Shown here piece after piece: positions 30,863 to 42,000 of a stretch of DNA of 64,000 nt. The notes under the pieces are model-generated. The model was not told the DNA's origin, searched no databases, and saw only the letters and a program-made list of their open reading frames with translations. The stretch lies in the NCBI GenBank assembly GCA_026770025.1, contig JAMXDE010000036.1, positions 558,001-622,000 of the forward strand, written 5' to 3'. The translations under genes were made by a program, and so were the position numbers. Position 1 is the stretch's first letter. Every line of letters starts with the position of its first letter. This stretch comes from Craspedostauros australis (lineage: Eukaryota; Bacillariophyta; Bacillariophyceae; Mastogloiales; Achnanthaceae).

Positions 30863-33800
30863 GTTGGCAGGCGTACTTCCGTATGATGACAGACGCTGAT
30901 GGAGGCACACCGGCTGCCACAGAGATCATCACATCTCCGATACTCTAAATCTGCCAATAGTACCAAATCAGACACACCACACTCACACAATATGGACAGG
31001 TGATGGCCTTTTCATGCTTCACACGAGTCTTTCCTTTCTTCCTCTCTTCCTAAGTGCTCCGGGATGTCACATTCTGTTACATTCACAGTATCTTCCCTCA
31101 ACCTCTTTGCCCCATACTCTCTGTTCTTGCTTCCTTCTTCCTTTCATCATGGCTGCCAACAACGATAGCATGGAGTGCCATGCTCTTGTTGATGCCTGCC
31201 TCATCTCTGAGCAGCCCAGTTGGACATGGTTTCCCCTCATGTGGGACGATAACAAGACCACCACCAACCATGAATTCTACAATTTGCTCAATGGTGATGA
31301 TGCCTTCTTCCATGCCCAATTGGTGCATTGGGGTGGCAGTCTTGTCCACATCCATGGCATGTGGAAAGTTTGATTGTGGTTTTGGACTTGTGGAGACAAC
31401 ATCAACAATGACGATTGGGTCACCAACCTCCAGGCCTGCGAGTTCCGCGATTTTCTGCGCCACTCCATCACTGTCCTGCATGTCTACAACATCACTCCAT
31501 CAATGTGCACTGCACCACCATTAGTTCCTCATGTTTGATGCCGTTGACACCACCGCTGACAGTGATGCCAGGTTTCCAAGGCTCCTGCCAATGATGACGC
31601 CCCTGTTGATGAGGCTGCCAACAGTGGCTGTGCCAAACACACCGATGCCATGCCCCCTGTGCTTTCTCCACAAGGACAGTATTTTCTGTCCCTGTCAAGG
31701 ACACCATTCCTTCCCAAGATCCATTTGAGTTCAGCTACATTGCTGGGTCTGGTGTTTCCTACACAGTGACAAACTCCACCCCTGCCCTCTGTCGGCACAA
31801 TTGCTACACCATTGGTGATGCCCTCGATTTGCTCTGTTTTGGTGCATCGCAGGCGCAGGATTGACAGCAGATCAAGCTTGCGGATGACACACTCGACCAA
31901 GTCTTCTTGTGGTACGTGCAGCTCCATGCTGCTGTGGTATTGGTGGATGTCCTCTTTTGCTCATTGGATTTGTTGTACCCCAGCACAGCAGTGATTCCCA
32001 GGAAGGTCCATGGCTCTTGTGTCTTCTCCACGAGCTGCAAGCTGTTAGACAAGCTCCAGGGAAAGGGAATCATCAATCCTGACCATCCCACTATCCGGCT
32101 CAAGTATGCTAGCAGTTTTTGATGTCCTACAACACCAGCTCTCTGCGTACATGCTCCTCCACAAAGTGCTCACCAACGCTTTCAACACGGCGCAGCAGCA
32201 TGTGAACTCTCAGCTGGCCTTTGAAGGCTCTGTTGAGTTTTGCTATGAAGCTGCTTGGCTTCCCGCACATTAAGGGACTCGTCTTCCACCGCTCTGTCTC
32301 CAACCTCAACCTGAGTCCTATCTCTCTCGAGGATCTGCGTGAGCACGGGTACATGCTGGAGCATTACCACACCATGCTGCGCACTGTGACATCGCCCAAT
32401 GCACTGCCTTTCAATCTGCATGTCGAGCAGCTTGCCCAAGAATTGTAGATCCCCCTGGCAGTGCTGTTTCACTCAAGGCCCACTGCACTCCAACCCACAG
32501 TAGTTGTGGCGGACGAGGTGACTGACAGGACAACAGTTGGCCGCGCAGGCGGCACAATACCTTCTACAAGCCAAATCTGGATGCCTTCTGCGAAGCATGC
32601 TGCTACATGGGATACAAGGCATGTACGTGCAAAGCCTTTGGGCGCACCACCCATCTCATGTACTTTGTGCAAGAGCATCCTGATGAGGCCAACAAGATTC
32701 ACAAAAGCTATTGCACCCACTTTGGTTGCAACAGATCAAAGGCAACTGCTCATGCTCTACAGCGCTTCAGGAACCATGGTGACAGTGACTTCTCTGATCT
32801 CATCTTGTCTGATGCAATTCAGGATGCCCTCAAACACGATTTTGGTCCGCTGGTGAGGATTGGGTGCAATCCTTGACGAACGACATATTTTATCGTCAAG
32901 CACTAGCAGGACATGGACAAGACATCCACGTGATGAAGTGCCCTCGCTCACACAGTCTGTCCCTCCAGAGATCACTCTGTCGAAGCTGGCCACCTTTGTA
33001 GTTGCCCACACTTGCGCTGTTCACTTGCCCCATCTTCTGGAAGTACGGTGCATGCATGGAACCCTATAGACAATGTGGGGGAATCCTATCCTTGCGCAAA
33101 CGTCAGTGCTGTGCCTGACTGGTCTATCCTCCAAGACTATCAGTGGTACACCAATTTTGTCCCACTGGCTGCAGCCAATGCCAGTGCAACCTGTATGCTA
33201 TGCTAGAGAGAAAGCACTCTCACCATTCCCAGCTTGTGTGGTGGAGTGATTTAGGCCAACACAATGCTCTGCCCTGATCTGGTTGAGATGTTGTCTCGTT
33301 GCAGGCCATTGTTCACCAGCAGGACAATGACTTTGTGTGCTATGTGCTCCATGACGGTCCATCAGGGGCTGTTCTCTCCTTCCATGGCCGCAGCTGTTCC
33401 ATTGATGCGCCCATGCGTCGCCGCAATGGACTCTACTTCGTCAATACCGATGGTGATGTCAAGCTGGCTGTGTTCGCTGTCCAGCGTGCACCGCCTGCAC
33501 TCAGCGCGGAGCTCTGGCATATGTGCCTGGGCTGCGCTGGTATGTCACACATGAAGTGGCTCCATATGCACTGTTCTGGTATTCCAGGCCTCCTCGCCAC
33601 TGTGCACATCCAATGCGGCATTGTGCTACATGTGTTGGCAAGTTCCGCTCATGTTGGCAAGTTCCGCTCACGGTAACCTACGATCGTGGAAGATGGTGGT
33701 GGTTGATAGTCGTCTGTTTGCTATTTCATTACGTTGGCTACTCCGATGCTCTCGGTGTACACCGGTTGTCTTGCCCGATGCTCTCAGCGCTTCAATCTGT

Positions 33801-36800
33801 TTCGTAGATTCAGTCTCCGACTATGAGTCGGTACGCGAGATCCTCTCTCGCTCCTCTCTGTATTCTCTCTCTCTCTCTCTCACCATCGTGTGCTCGTGCT
33901 ACACGATACTCCGTGTTCGATGCGTGCTCCGCATTCGACACTCCATTCATTCAGTACTGGCTTCTACTCCATGAGTACTTACCATTTGAAGTTCACCTTC
34001 AGTATCCATGATCTTCATGGGTCATCGTATCTTTGCCTCCTGCTCTGACTTGGAGACAGCTGTCGACGAGGTGACATGTTGACATCCTGTTGACGTCAGT
34101 AGGCGTCCTTCTGCTCTCCAGATGTCACATTCCATTGGTGATGCAGTAGTCTGTCAGATGATATTGTCATCTGAGGTTTAGTTGGGAAGTACCTTGAGAT
34201 TCTCTTGGTACCATTGATGCATGGACGGACGATCTTCTGATTCTCTCAGAAATCGTTATTTGCAAATTTCCTCCAGAAATCTTGCCCCTTTTCGTGTGTT
34301 CCATTTCCCCTGTAATTCTGACGAATCACAGCATACTATCGACACGAGTATAGTTATACCGTCCAAGTGCGTATGAGAGAATAGCGGGTGAACGATGCAC
34401 ATATACACGTACATCTTGACATATACTCACATGTACATCTCGACATACATGCAGCCAAGCCCAGTGTCAGACAGATCCTCAAGGACCTCAAGATGGCAGC
34501 CCTGTTCCCTCCACTGGCGCAAGATTCCATGCTGACTACGGCTTCATGTGGTCGTCCAATCTTCAGTACGGACAGGCGTCGTCACGCAACTCTGCCAAGT
34601 CGAACAGGTGGTGCAGCCTCTTGAAGGGTACACTCGTACTTTCTTGTCATTGATGCGTGCACTCGGTACACTTAGGTGTTCCCCTACCAAGACCATATCC
34701 CACCTGTGGACATGTTTGCCAACCTGCTTCGTGAGTTTGGTTGCAAGGATGGTTGCAAGGCGGTGAGGGTCGACACTGGTGGCGAACTTGCATGATCGAG
34801 TGCCTTCCAGGAGGTCGTCTGGTCTGCGGGATACACTCTGGAACCTACTGGGGCCAGATGCGCTTGGATGAATGGCAAGGTCGAGGGAATCAACTGCACC
34901 TTTGGTGTGATGGCCAGATCGCTGATGTACTCCTCAGGCCTGCATCCCAAGTTCCAGGTTCATGCCCTTGCACATGCAGTGTATGTCAAGAATAGGGTTT
35001 GGCACTCCATCATTAACACCGCTCCATACCAGCTTCCGCATGGCATCAAGCCCAACCTGAGCCACCTGCAAGTCTTGGTTCCAGAGTGGTTGTGTGCAAG
35101 CCTGGCCATTCCGCCGCAAAGCTGGACATCCACACCTACAACGGCATCTTTGTTGGTCATACTGCCACACCCTCGCTCCAAGAATATTTCAACTTGGATT
35201 TGGGGCATATCAAGACCACTGGCAACCTGATCTTTGATGAGGCCCACTTCTCTGTCCATGAACGTCCACCAGGACCACAACTTCTGCTCAACCTTGGGTT
35301 TCAACTGTCTCACAATGGCAATGGCATACATGGTTAAGGTGCTGAGAAAGCCAAGACGGATGGTCGTATGCCTTCCTATCAAGTGCGCCAACTACAGTAC
35401 ACATGACAATGACATGCTCCATGCAGCTGCAGCAGCATGCTCTGTTGACGGTGTTGACAGTGCCTACATCATGCGCATGACTGTGGATCCCTACCAAAGG
35501 GTATTCCATGAGCACATCCACCTCTCTGACAGCATTCCAACTGCAGGGTTGGAATTTGTGCCTGATGAGCTCTGAGGGCATCTGCATCCCACACAATGCA
35601 AGCCAAGCTCGACTGCAGCGCGCATTCTGCGGTGGAGATCCTGGCTCAAGAGCGCCTACTTGCTGGCCATCGGCGACCATGATATCTGCTTGCTGCCGGA
35701 TCTCACCCAGGCTGTACTGGATGCGAGCGACGCGGTCTCTGCATTCGACGATGTTCGAAACTCCCTCACACAGCACGGTGTTCCACAAATGTACTTTGAC
35801 CAACTTGGGCATATTGGCTCCATCCTCGATCACATCTCACCAACTGCATGTCAAGTGGAGGCTGCTCCAAAGCTCACCTGGCGCAAACTGCTCCAGCGCG
35901 ATGATTGAGATGAGGAGCAATAAGTCAAACTCAAGAAAATGGAGCAATGCCATCACCAAGGCATGTTCCGCGAGCTCATCGAGGCACTACCAGGCGCAAC
36001 GGTCTTCAACTGGGTTTGGTTCTACGTCGTATAGACGCAAGAGAGCAACTGTAAAAAGCTTGTGCCATTTGTGATGGGTCCACCTGGGGTGGCAATGTGC
36101 ACATCTTTGGTCACACATATGCTGCTACTCCCGACCTCATGGAGTTCCGCATCTTGGTGGCCATCATTAAAGTGCAAGGACTGCTCATGTACAGAGCTGA
36201 CATCGCAAATGCAGTTGCCAAAGCACCTGCCAGTGCACAACATCACTACATGCAAATCGATGATCAGTTCCGCAGCTAGTGGAAGCACAATCATGATGTT
36301 GTTCTGGGTTAACACATGGTTGTGCTTTTCTCAAGAATCTACAGAGCATCCTGAAGCACCGCTACAGCAGAGTCCACATACCAATCAGCTACTCAAGGAC
36401 ATGGGGTTCACGCAACAACTCAAGCACCATGTTTGCACATTGGAAACCTTCACGCCCACAATGCATACATGCCCTGGCAGGTGGAAAACTTTGCAGTGGC
36501 AACCAAGGATGAGAACTTTTATGAGGAGTTCTGTGACATGCTTGATGCTCGGCTGAACCATCCCATCACTTGGTACGGTCTGTTTGCACACTACAACGGA
36601 CTGGATCTCACTCAGACCTGACGACATGTGAATGAGCACTGCTCCACATACATCAACAAGGTGCTCTGGCAACATGATTGGCATTGATTGAAGTCTACAC
36701 AACGCCTACCCATGCGCGCAGACAATGGATGTGTGTGGCAATTGGATCAGGCAGTCTTACCCAACATGGAAGCCAAGCATCATGGTCTGCAATCCAAGTC

Positions 36801-37805
36801 CTTCAGCTACCACTGAGCCATTGGCAAGCTCATCTGGGCCATGGTTTCCTGTTGCCCTGACATCTCCTTCCCTGTGGTGAAGCTGAGCCAAGTCTTGATG
36901 AACCCTGCATGTGTACACAACAAAGCCGTCAAATAACTCTTCAGGTATGTTGCATCCACCAGGGACTTTGGGATCACCTACTGGTGACAGTCTCCTGTTC
37001 CGCAGCTTGCAGATGTGCCAGCACTGAAACACCTCTTGCCTGCCAACAACAAGTGCCACTGCCCAACGGACCAGGCCACCATCCAGGCAACTTTGCTACA
37101 TGTATGCATGGACGCCGATTGGGGTGCTGATACAAGGTGTCGTAAATCCACCAGTGGCATTGCGTTGCTTCTTGGCGGCCCTGCTGTCGCGTGGAAAGCC
37201 CACGTCCAACCCACCATTTCTCTCAATACCTCTAAAGCCAAGTTCATTGCCACTGGCGACAATGGCAAGATGGTGCTCTGGCTTTGGTCACTCCTGGACG
37301 AGATCAGTGTGTGCCAACAGCATGCCATACTTATCTACAAGGACAACCGAGGCGCCAGAATGATGGCAAACGCCAACCAACCGCCAAGGAACTCCAGGCA
37401 TATCGATATACACACATTTGCGGTCTGCGATTGAGTGGGCAGAGATCTCATCCTCATCGCTGATGTGTCATCCAACCACAATGCTTCAGATCTGTGCAAC
37501 AAGCAGATGCCTGTGATTCTGTTATTTTGACATACGGACCTACTCATGGGATGTATTCCATCATTCTACGTTCGCCGGTGAATGCCGCCAGTGGAGTGTG
37601 GTGATCCCAGTCTTCTCTGTATGAAAGAGTGAATTGGTTCCACTAGCTACCACAAGCATGGGGGTGTTGGCATCTGTACACATATACAATGACAGACATC
37701 ATTGACAGCAGCAATAGCTGACACAACAAACAACATCACAGCTCCGTAGTCTTGAATCCATCATCAGCACCAAATCATACACACCGCACACTCGCGATAC
37801 TGACA
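30863..37805 (+). mobile_element. Old, heavily decayed Copia LTR retrotransposon
   Basis: Coding traces run in Copia order on the plus strand: a gag-like part near 31.1-32.9 kb, a gag-pre-integrase trace (LWHMCLG) near 33.5 kb, integrase traces near 34.5-35.3 kb, reverse transcriptase traces near 36.1-36.6 kb and Copia-type RNase H near 37.0-37.4 kb. Diverged direct repeats of about 140 bp beginning TGTTGGCA near 30863 and 37668 look like its LTRs. The frames carry many breaks (well over ten) and the LTRs differ strongly, so this is an old fossil. A young solo LTR of another Copia family sits inside it. Confidence 0.7.
33633..34445 (-). repeat. Solo LTR of the Copia family at 56-64 kb
   Basis: About 795 bp nearly identical to the LTRs at 56379-57171 and 61340-62134, plus a 19-bp duplication of one edge. 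It is bounded by TACATG on both sides (33627-33632 and 34446-34451), a target-site duplication. No internal region accompanies it, so it is a solo LTR left by recombination. It is recent, differing by only a few percent from the other copies, and lies inside the older Copia element. Confidence 0.82.
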
Positions 37806-39030
37806 AATTCAAACAACAATTGGACAACACCAGGCATTTTGCAGGAATAATAAACCATTTAATACAAATACAACACGAGAATTGCACGATTCGGGAAATG
37901 GATGAGTGCAGCAATCAGTCAGAAATCACGTTGTTGAGTCGCATCCACAACAACAACACCAAAAAATTGTGCTTCGAAACGTAAAAACGGAAAAGGAAAA
38001 TTCACAACACGACCAACGTGACGTGTTGGACAAACCCTTCGGAAGCCCGATGGCGTCATCAGTCAACCATAACTATGGCCTTGCATGAACTGACCATCAT
38101 GATTGGCTGGTTGGTTCGTGGCGTTATGTCAAAGTTCTTAGTTGGTGGGAACGCAATGATGTCTGCGACAGATCACGAAGACACCGATGTCCACAACACG
38201 AGGGGAGTTCTCATGTTTCCTTTCAAACAAATATCGATTGTGTACTTGTGAACACAAACAAAATGTCAAATAGAAAATCGATGTTTCGTGATTTTGTCAT
38301 TGCGTCGTTCTTTGCATGTTGCGCAATGTTCTATTTCGTCTGTGGAACTGGAGGACGGTTTGGACTTACCGAACAGAAAGTGACGTCACACAAAGAATTA
38401 ACCTTCCAAACACTCGAACAAGTGGAAGCACACGAACCAACTCTTGCACAGTGTTTCAATGACAGAAACGCGGAGGCATGGCGCCGGACAAGCAGTCTAA
38501 ATGTGGAGATGCTGTCCTCTGTTTGTATGGTACGTTTCATAATGTATCTACACACATTAGTACACCAATTCTTGATGGTACCCCGATGGGTACCAAAGGT
38601 CAACAAGGATGCGTCAGGCCAGGGTGGGAGGCGACTGGGAAAAGGGTCTCCCGCAGCTCCCAAAGTTGGGCACTACGACACGGCGTCGAACCGATGACAA
38701 AAACGATAAGTTGCAATCATTTCGGAACGGAGGAATAGGCAGACAGATGAGACTTGACCAGAGTGGAATGAGGACGCGAACGAGCAGGGCGACCCATGTA
38801 TGGGTAGTGCCATCATCGAACATGATTGGTACCTTTGATCATTTGCGGTCGGGCTATTGGCCATTTCCAGAGGGCGCACATCATCAGGAATCCGTAGTGG
38901 GAGCAGGATGATTGATTGGTGTGGCAATTTTGAACGAATGTGGTGGCGGTCGCCAGTATGCGTGTGATCGGTGGCATGTGAAAGAGAGATGATCGCAGTG
39001 TAGTATCGCAGGTATTCAGATGGTCGATCA
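37806..39030. other. TE3 right part and flank, no supported gene
   Basis: Contains the right Stowaway-like terminus (38705-38735). A 149-codon open frame at 38248-38697 has one hydrophobic segment near its N-terminus but no recognisable domain. It lies inside the presumed transposon, so I do not call it a gene. Confidence 0.4.
39013..39030. repeat. LINE-fragment target-site duplication, 5' copy
   Basis: TATTCAGATGGTCGATCA is repeated perfectly at 40413-40430. Confidence 0.92.
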
Positions 39031-40412
39031 TCGCACTGGAACGACGATGTCGACAAAATGGCGGGAGCGGAGCAGGGACGGAACGGTCCGGAGCGTGATG
39101 AGGAACTGCATGGAGATGAGTGGTCAGTGTGGATAGGGGGAGAGAAGGCTTGCGCGAGCACGAAGGATACTCTGTGGGAACACGTGCAGTGGCAGAAAAC
39201 CGAGCAGTGGCAGAGCAGGACAGGCAAAATGGACTGGGAGGAGATGGCTGATGTCGACGGTCATTCTATACGAGCGACGATGCATGGGCTGGAGAATGGA
39301 AGGCGACGATGGGTGGTGAAGCACGCGGCGCATTTCGGACCGGTCGGCAGGAACATGCGGAAGTGGAAATTCTGGAGCGATGGCCTATGCCTGGTATGCA
39401 AAACAGAGGAAGAGATGACGGCGCATGTGATGCAGTGTCAGCATCCTGCTGCAATGCAGGTGAGGCATGCCGCTTTGGAGAAGTGGGCGCGCGCGATGAG
39501 AATGGACGAGGGGGATCCGCAAATGGTACAAGAGATCGTGCGGCAGGTGCGAATGTGGACAGAACAGCGCGAGGCGGAACCGCAAGGGTGGTCTGATGTG
39601 CACAGAGCATCGATGGCGCAAGGCAAGATTGGATGGGACAAGATGGTGCTGGGGAGGTGGTCTTGGCAGTGGCGGCGAGTACGGACTGAAACGATGCGGC
39701 GAAGTGGCAGTAGAGATACGCCGACGCATTGGATTAGCCAAGCGATTCGAGGCCTGTGGGAAGTACGATGGGTGGCGTGGAAAGCATGAAATCAGGCACT
39801 GCACGAGGATGAGCTTTGGAGCAAATAGACAGAGAAGGTCCAGCAGGCGCAAGAGAAGGTGGAAGTGGTGTAGCAGCAAGGGAGTAGAGGATTATTATGG
39901 AGGGACGCAGGGCTGCTGGAGAACACGAGCAAGGAGCAGGTCCAGAGAATGCCAGTGGATGAGCAACTTGCGCGGGTACGACATGTGGAGGCGGCCAGAG
40001 TAGGAACAGCGGCAAGCCGGTTATGGCAGACGGGGCCAAGGACAGGAGCAGCAACGCCCACCATGGGTGACAGGCAACGAAGAGGGCGCCAAAGGGAGGA
40101 TTATGGCATCAGGAGGGGCAGAAGAGGAAGTGCGCGAGCAGGCTCCGGTCAAGGAGGGCAGAGCGTGAACAAGCGAGACGGAGACGCGGGAATACATGAT
40201 ATGGGTGAAGTGCACGGCGGATGTGGAATCGGGTGCCCAGTGTGGTATGTTCTATGTGATTTATGGAGATGGCAATCTGTGGAAGGCAGGGAAGCGAGAT
40301 CCTAATAGAAGTCGTTCTGGCGTGGTCGGCCTTTTGGCTCGTCGTTTGCGGGCGACTATGAAGCCTTCGAGGCAACCTTGAATGCAAGGGATAGTCAGTG
40401 AGTTATTATTAT
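39031..40412 (+). mobile_element. 5'-truncated LINE fragment, 1.38 kb
   Basis: Bracketed by a perfect 18-bp target-site duplication. It begins at what looks like the end of RNase H, keeps the CxxC...H...C knuckle and Trp-rich tail, and ends in a (TTA)n tail preceded by CAGTGAG, as in the minus-strand LINE at 9945-15010 (CACTGAGTTATTATTATTA). The shared 3' end shows that the two belong to one LINE lineage, although their proteins have diverged. The clean duplication suggests a fairly young insertion. Confidence 0.88.
39058..40050 (+). pseudogene. LINE C-terminal coding remnant with zinc knuckle
   Basis: The open frame 39058-39789 holds a knuckle, CLVCKTEEEMTAHVMQC, near residue 115, and a Trp-rich tail ending RWVAWKA. 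It aligns with CQFCQQDETTMHVLRC and WTVWIARNEKVHD of the LINE at 10100-11599. The same frame then crosses one TGA and two TAG stops before a further open helical stretch. The TGA sits where the other LINE has Arg (WKA-stop-NQALHED versus WIARNEKVHD), pointing to a CGA-to-TGA change. Confidence 0.75.
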
Positions 40413-40430
40413 TATTCAGATGGTCGATCA
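40413..40430. repeat. LINE-fragment target-site duplication, 3' copy
   Basis: Exact repeat of 39013-39030, directly after the (TTA)n tail. Confidence 0.92.
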
Positions 40431-40880
40431 GATGATCTGCGTGGTCATGGCGAATCATTTCTGATGTAGATGCCGTCGCCATCCCACTGCAACTCTCTAG
40501 ATCACCGAGGCGGCGCCTGAATCCACATGACGCCTGTGTGTCGGCATCATTGCAGTTGTGCACACATCTCAAAATGTGAGCGGACTCAAGTCCACGACTG
40601 TTCCCAAGCTGGACTCAGGGACACCCGGCAAAAAGGGTCGAATTAGTCGATATTGGAGATGACTGGCCCAGCCAATCAAAACTTGTTGTAATGGCGATGA
40701 CAAATATTCCCGCGAAAAGAATGCTCTCGACTCATATTGTTGTTCTCAGGAACTCTTCGTGGGTCATAGCTTCGAGTTTCACTGTTGGGAGAATCATGGA
40801 GAAACTCCGACAATGACCCTGAAGCACAGCCTCGTGATTTAATCCCGAGAAGTCTTGCAACAACCAAACCCATGATTTTA

Positions 40881-41080
40881 ATAGCCGTCGTTCGACTCAA
40901 ATAGCCGTCACTCGACTCAAATAGCCGTCATTAGATTTAAATAGCCGTCATTCGACTCAAATAGCCGTCATTTGATTTAAATAGCCGTCACTCGACTCAA
41001 ATAGCCGTCATTAGATTTAAATAGCCGTCACTCGACTCAAATAGCCGTCATTAGATTTTAATAGCCGTCATTCGACTTAT
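40881..41080 (+). repeat. Element A left array: ten 20-bp units
   Basis: Units start at 40881 and recur every 20 bp without slippage. Core ATAGCCGTCA followed by variable TTCGACTCAA or TTAGATTTAA. Confidence 0.95.
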
Positions 41081-41544
41081 TTAGTTAGTCATCTTTTGCC
41101 TTCACGGGATACGTCTCCACCACTATTTTAGTAATTAGATCACTCCCTCACACCCCACAAAACGCAACAGCCGGCCATCAACCACCGCTCACCCACACAA
41201 AGCAACACAGGAAGCTCAACCTTGGCAATCGGTCAACGCTCATCAACACTCATGCGAAGTTCAACGCTGCGATGAAGGTGTCTAGTCCATCTTGCATTGG
41301 CTTCCCTAACATTCAATTTTTCGACTTGGCAAGGCTTCACATTTATAAGATAGCAATGAAATTTGAACGGTGACGACAACACTCCAAACGCACACCCGTC
41401 TCTGTTGTGATTCTTTGAGAGCAGAACAGAGCAGCGAAGAGCCATCAATTTGTGGTTTCGTTGGGAGACCAGGCGCATTTACCTGGTTTGATCAATTTCC
41501 CAACTTGTCAACTTGGATCACGAGTAGAAAGCACTGCGAATTAA

Positions 41545-41744
41545 ATAGCCGCCGTTCGACTCAAATAGCCGTCACTCGATTCAAATAGCCGCGACTCGAC
41601 TTAAATAGCCATCATTTGATTTAAATAGCCGTCATTCGATTCAAATAGCCGCGACTCGACTTAAATAGCCGTCATTAGATTTAAATAGCCGTCACTCGAT
41701 TCAAATAGCCGTCATTTGATTTAAATAGCCGTCATTCGAATTAT
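41545..41744 (+). repeat. Element A right array: ten 20-bp units
   Basis: Ten units of the left-array family in the same orientation, spaced exactly 20 bp, some with ATAGCCGCGA or ATAGCCATCA variants. Confidence 0.95.
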
Positions 41745-42000
41745 TTAGAATGTCGAACTGTATGGTTTCTTAACTGACGGGACTCGATCAAGCCGGAGAG
41801 CTGCATCGTTGCCTCGCTGTGTTTATCCGAAGTAGGACCAACAGGATGCCTCCATAAGTTCTTCGAAGGAAGACTTGTTCTTCATCGATGTCAAAACGTC
41901 GCATGTGGCTTTCTCGTGTCTGAGTGACAAAATCGTTCTTGGGTGTCGAATTAGTCGTACTAGTCGATTTTCGTTTCCGTTGCTTTTTGCCGGGTGTCCC

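Larger units (their letters stand above)
30407..38735. mobile_element. Stowaway-like element (TE3), split by a Copia insertion
   Basis: A perfect inverted repeat of 31 bp beginning TTCCTCCGTTCCGAAATGAT occurs at 30407-30437 and, complemented, at 38705-38735. TA flanks both ends (30405-30406 and 38736-38737). The start resembles plant Stowaway termini (CTCCCTCCGT), which are mobilised by mariner-like transposases. The 8.3 kb between the ends is mostly the old Copia element at 30863-37805; without it the element would be about 1.4 kb. Two unrelated copies in opposite orientation would give the same pattern, so a single element is probable but not proven. Confidence 0.6.
40618..42000. mobile_element. 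Element A: novel-looking transposon with twin 10 x 20-bp arrays
   Basis: Terminal inverted repeats GGGACACCCGGCAAAAAG lie at 40618-40635 and, complemented, at 41983-42000. A second shared motif, TCGAATTAGTCG, follows inside both ends. Two internal arrays, 40881-41080 and 41545-41744, each hold exactly ten 20-bp repeats in the same orientation. They lie 263 bp from the left end and 256 bp from the right end. The 460 bp between the arrays has no coding frame. It is non-autonomous. No clear target-site duplication is visible. Element B at 49188-51877 has the same termini and architecture with a different repeat sequence. Confidence 0.78.

Noticed and set aside
38248-38697. 149-codon frame with one hydrophobic segment
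   Set aside because: It lies within a presumed transposon, has no family features, and frames of this length occur by chance here.
40881-41744. CRISPR or promoter operator array
   Set aside because: The 20-bp units are contiguous with no spacers, and they lie symmetrically inside a transposon.
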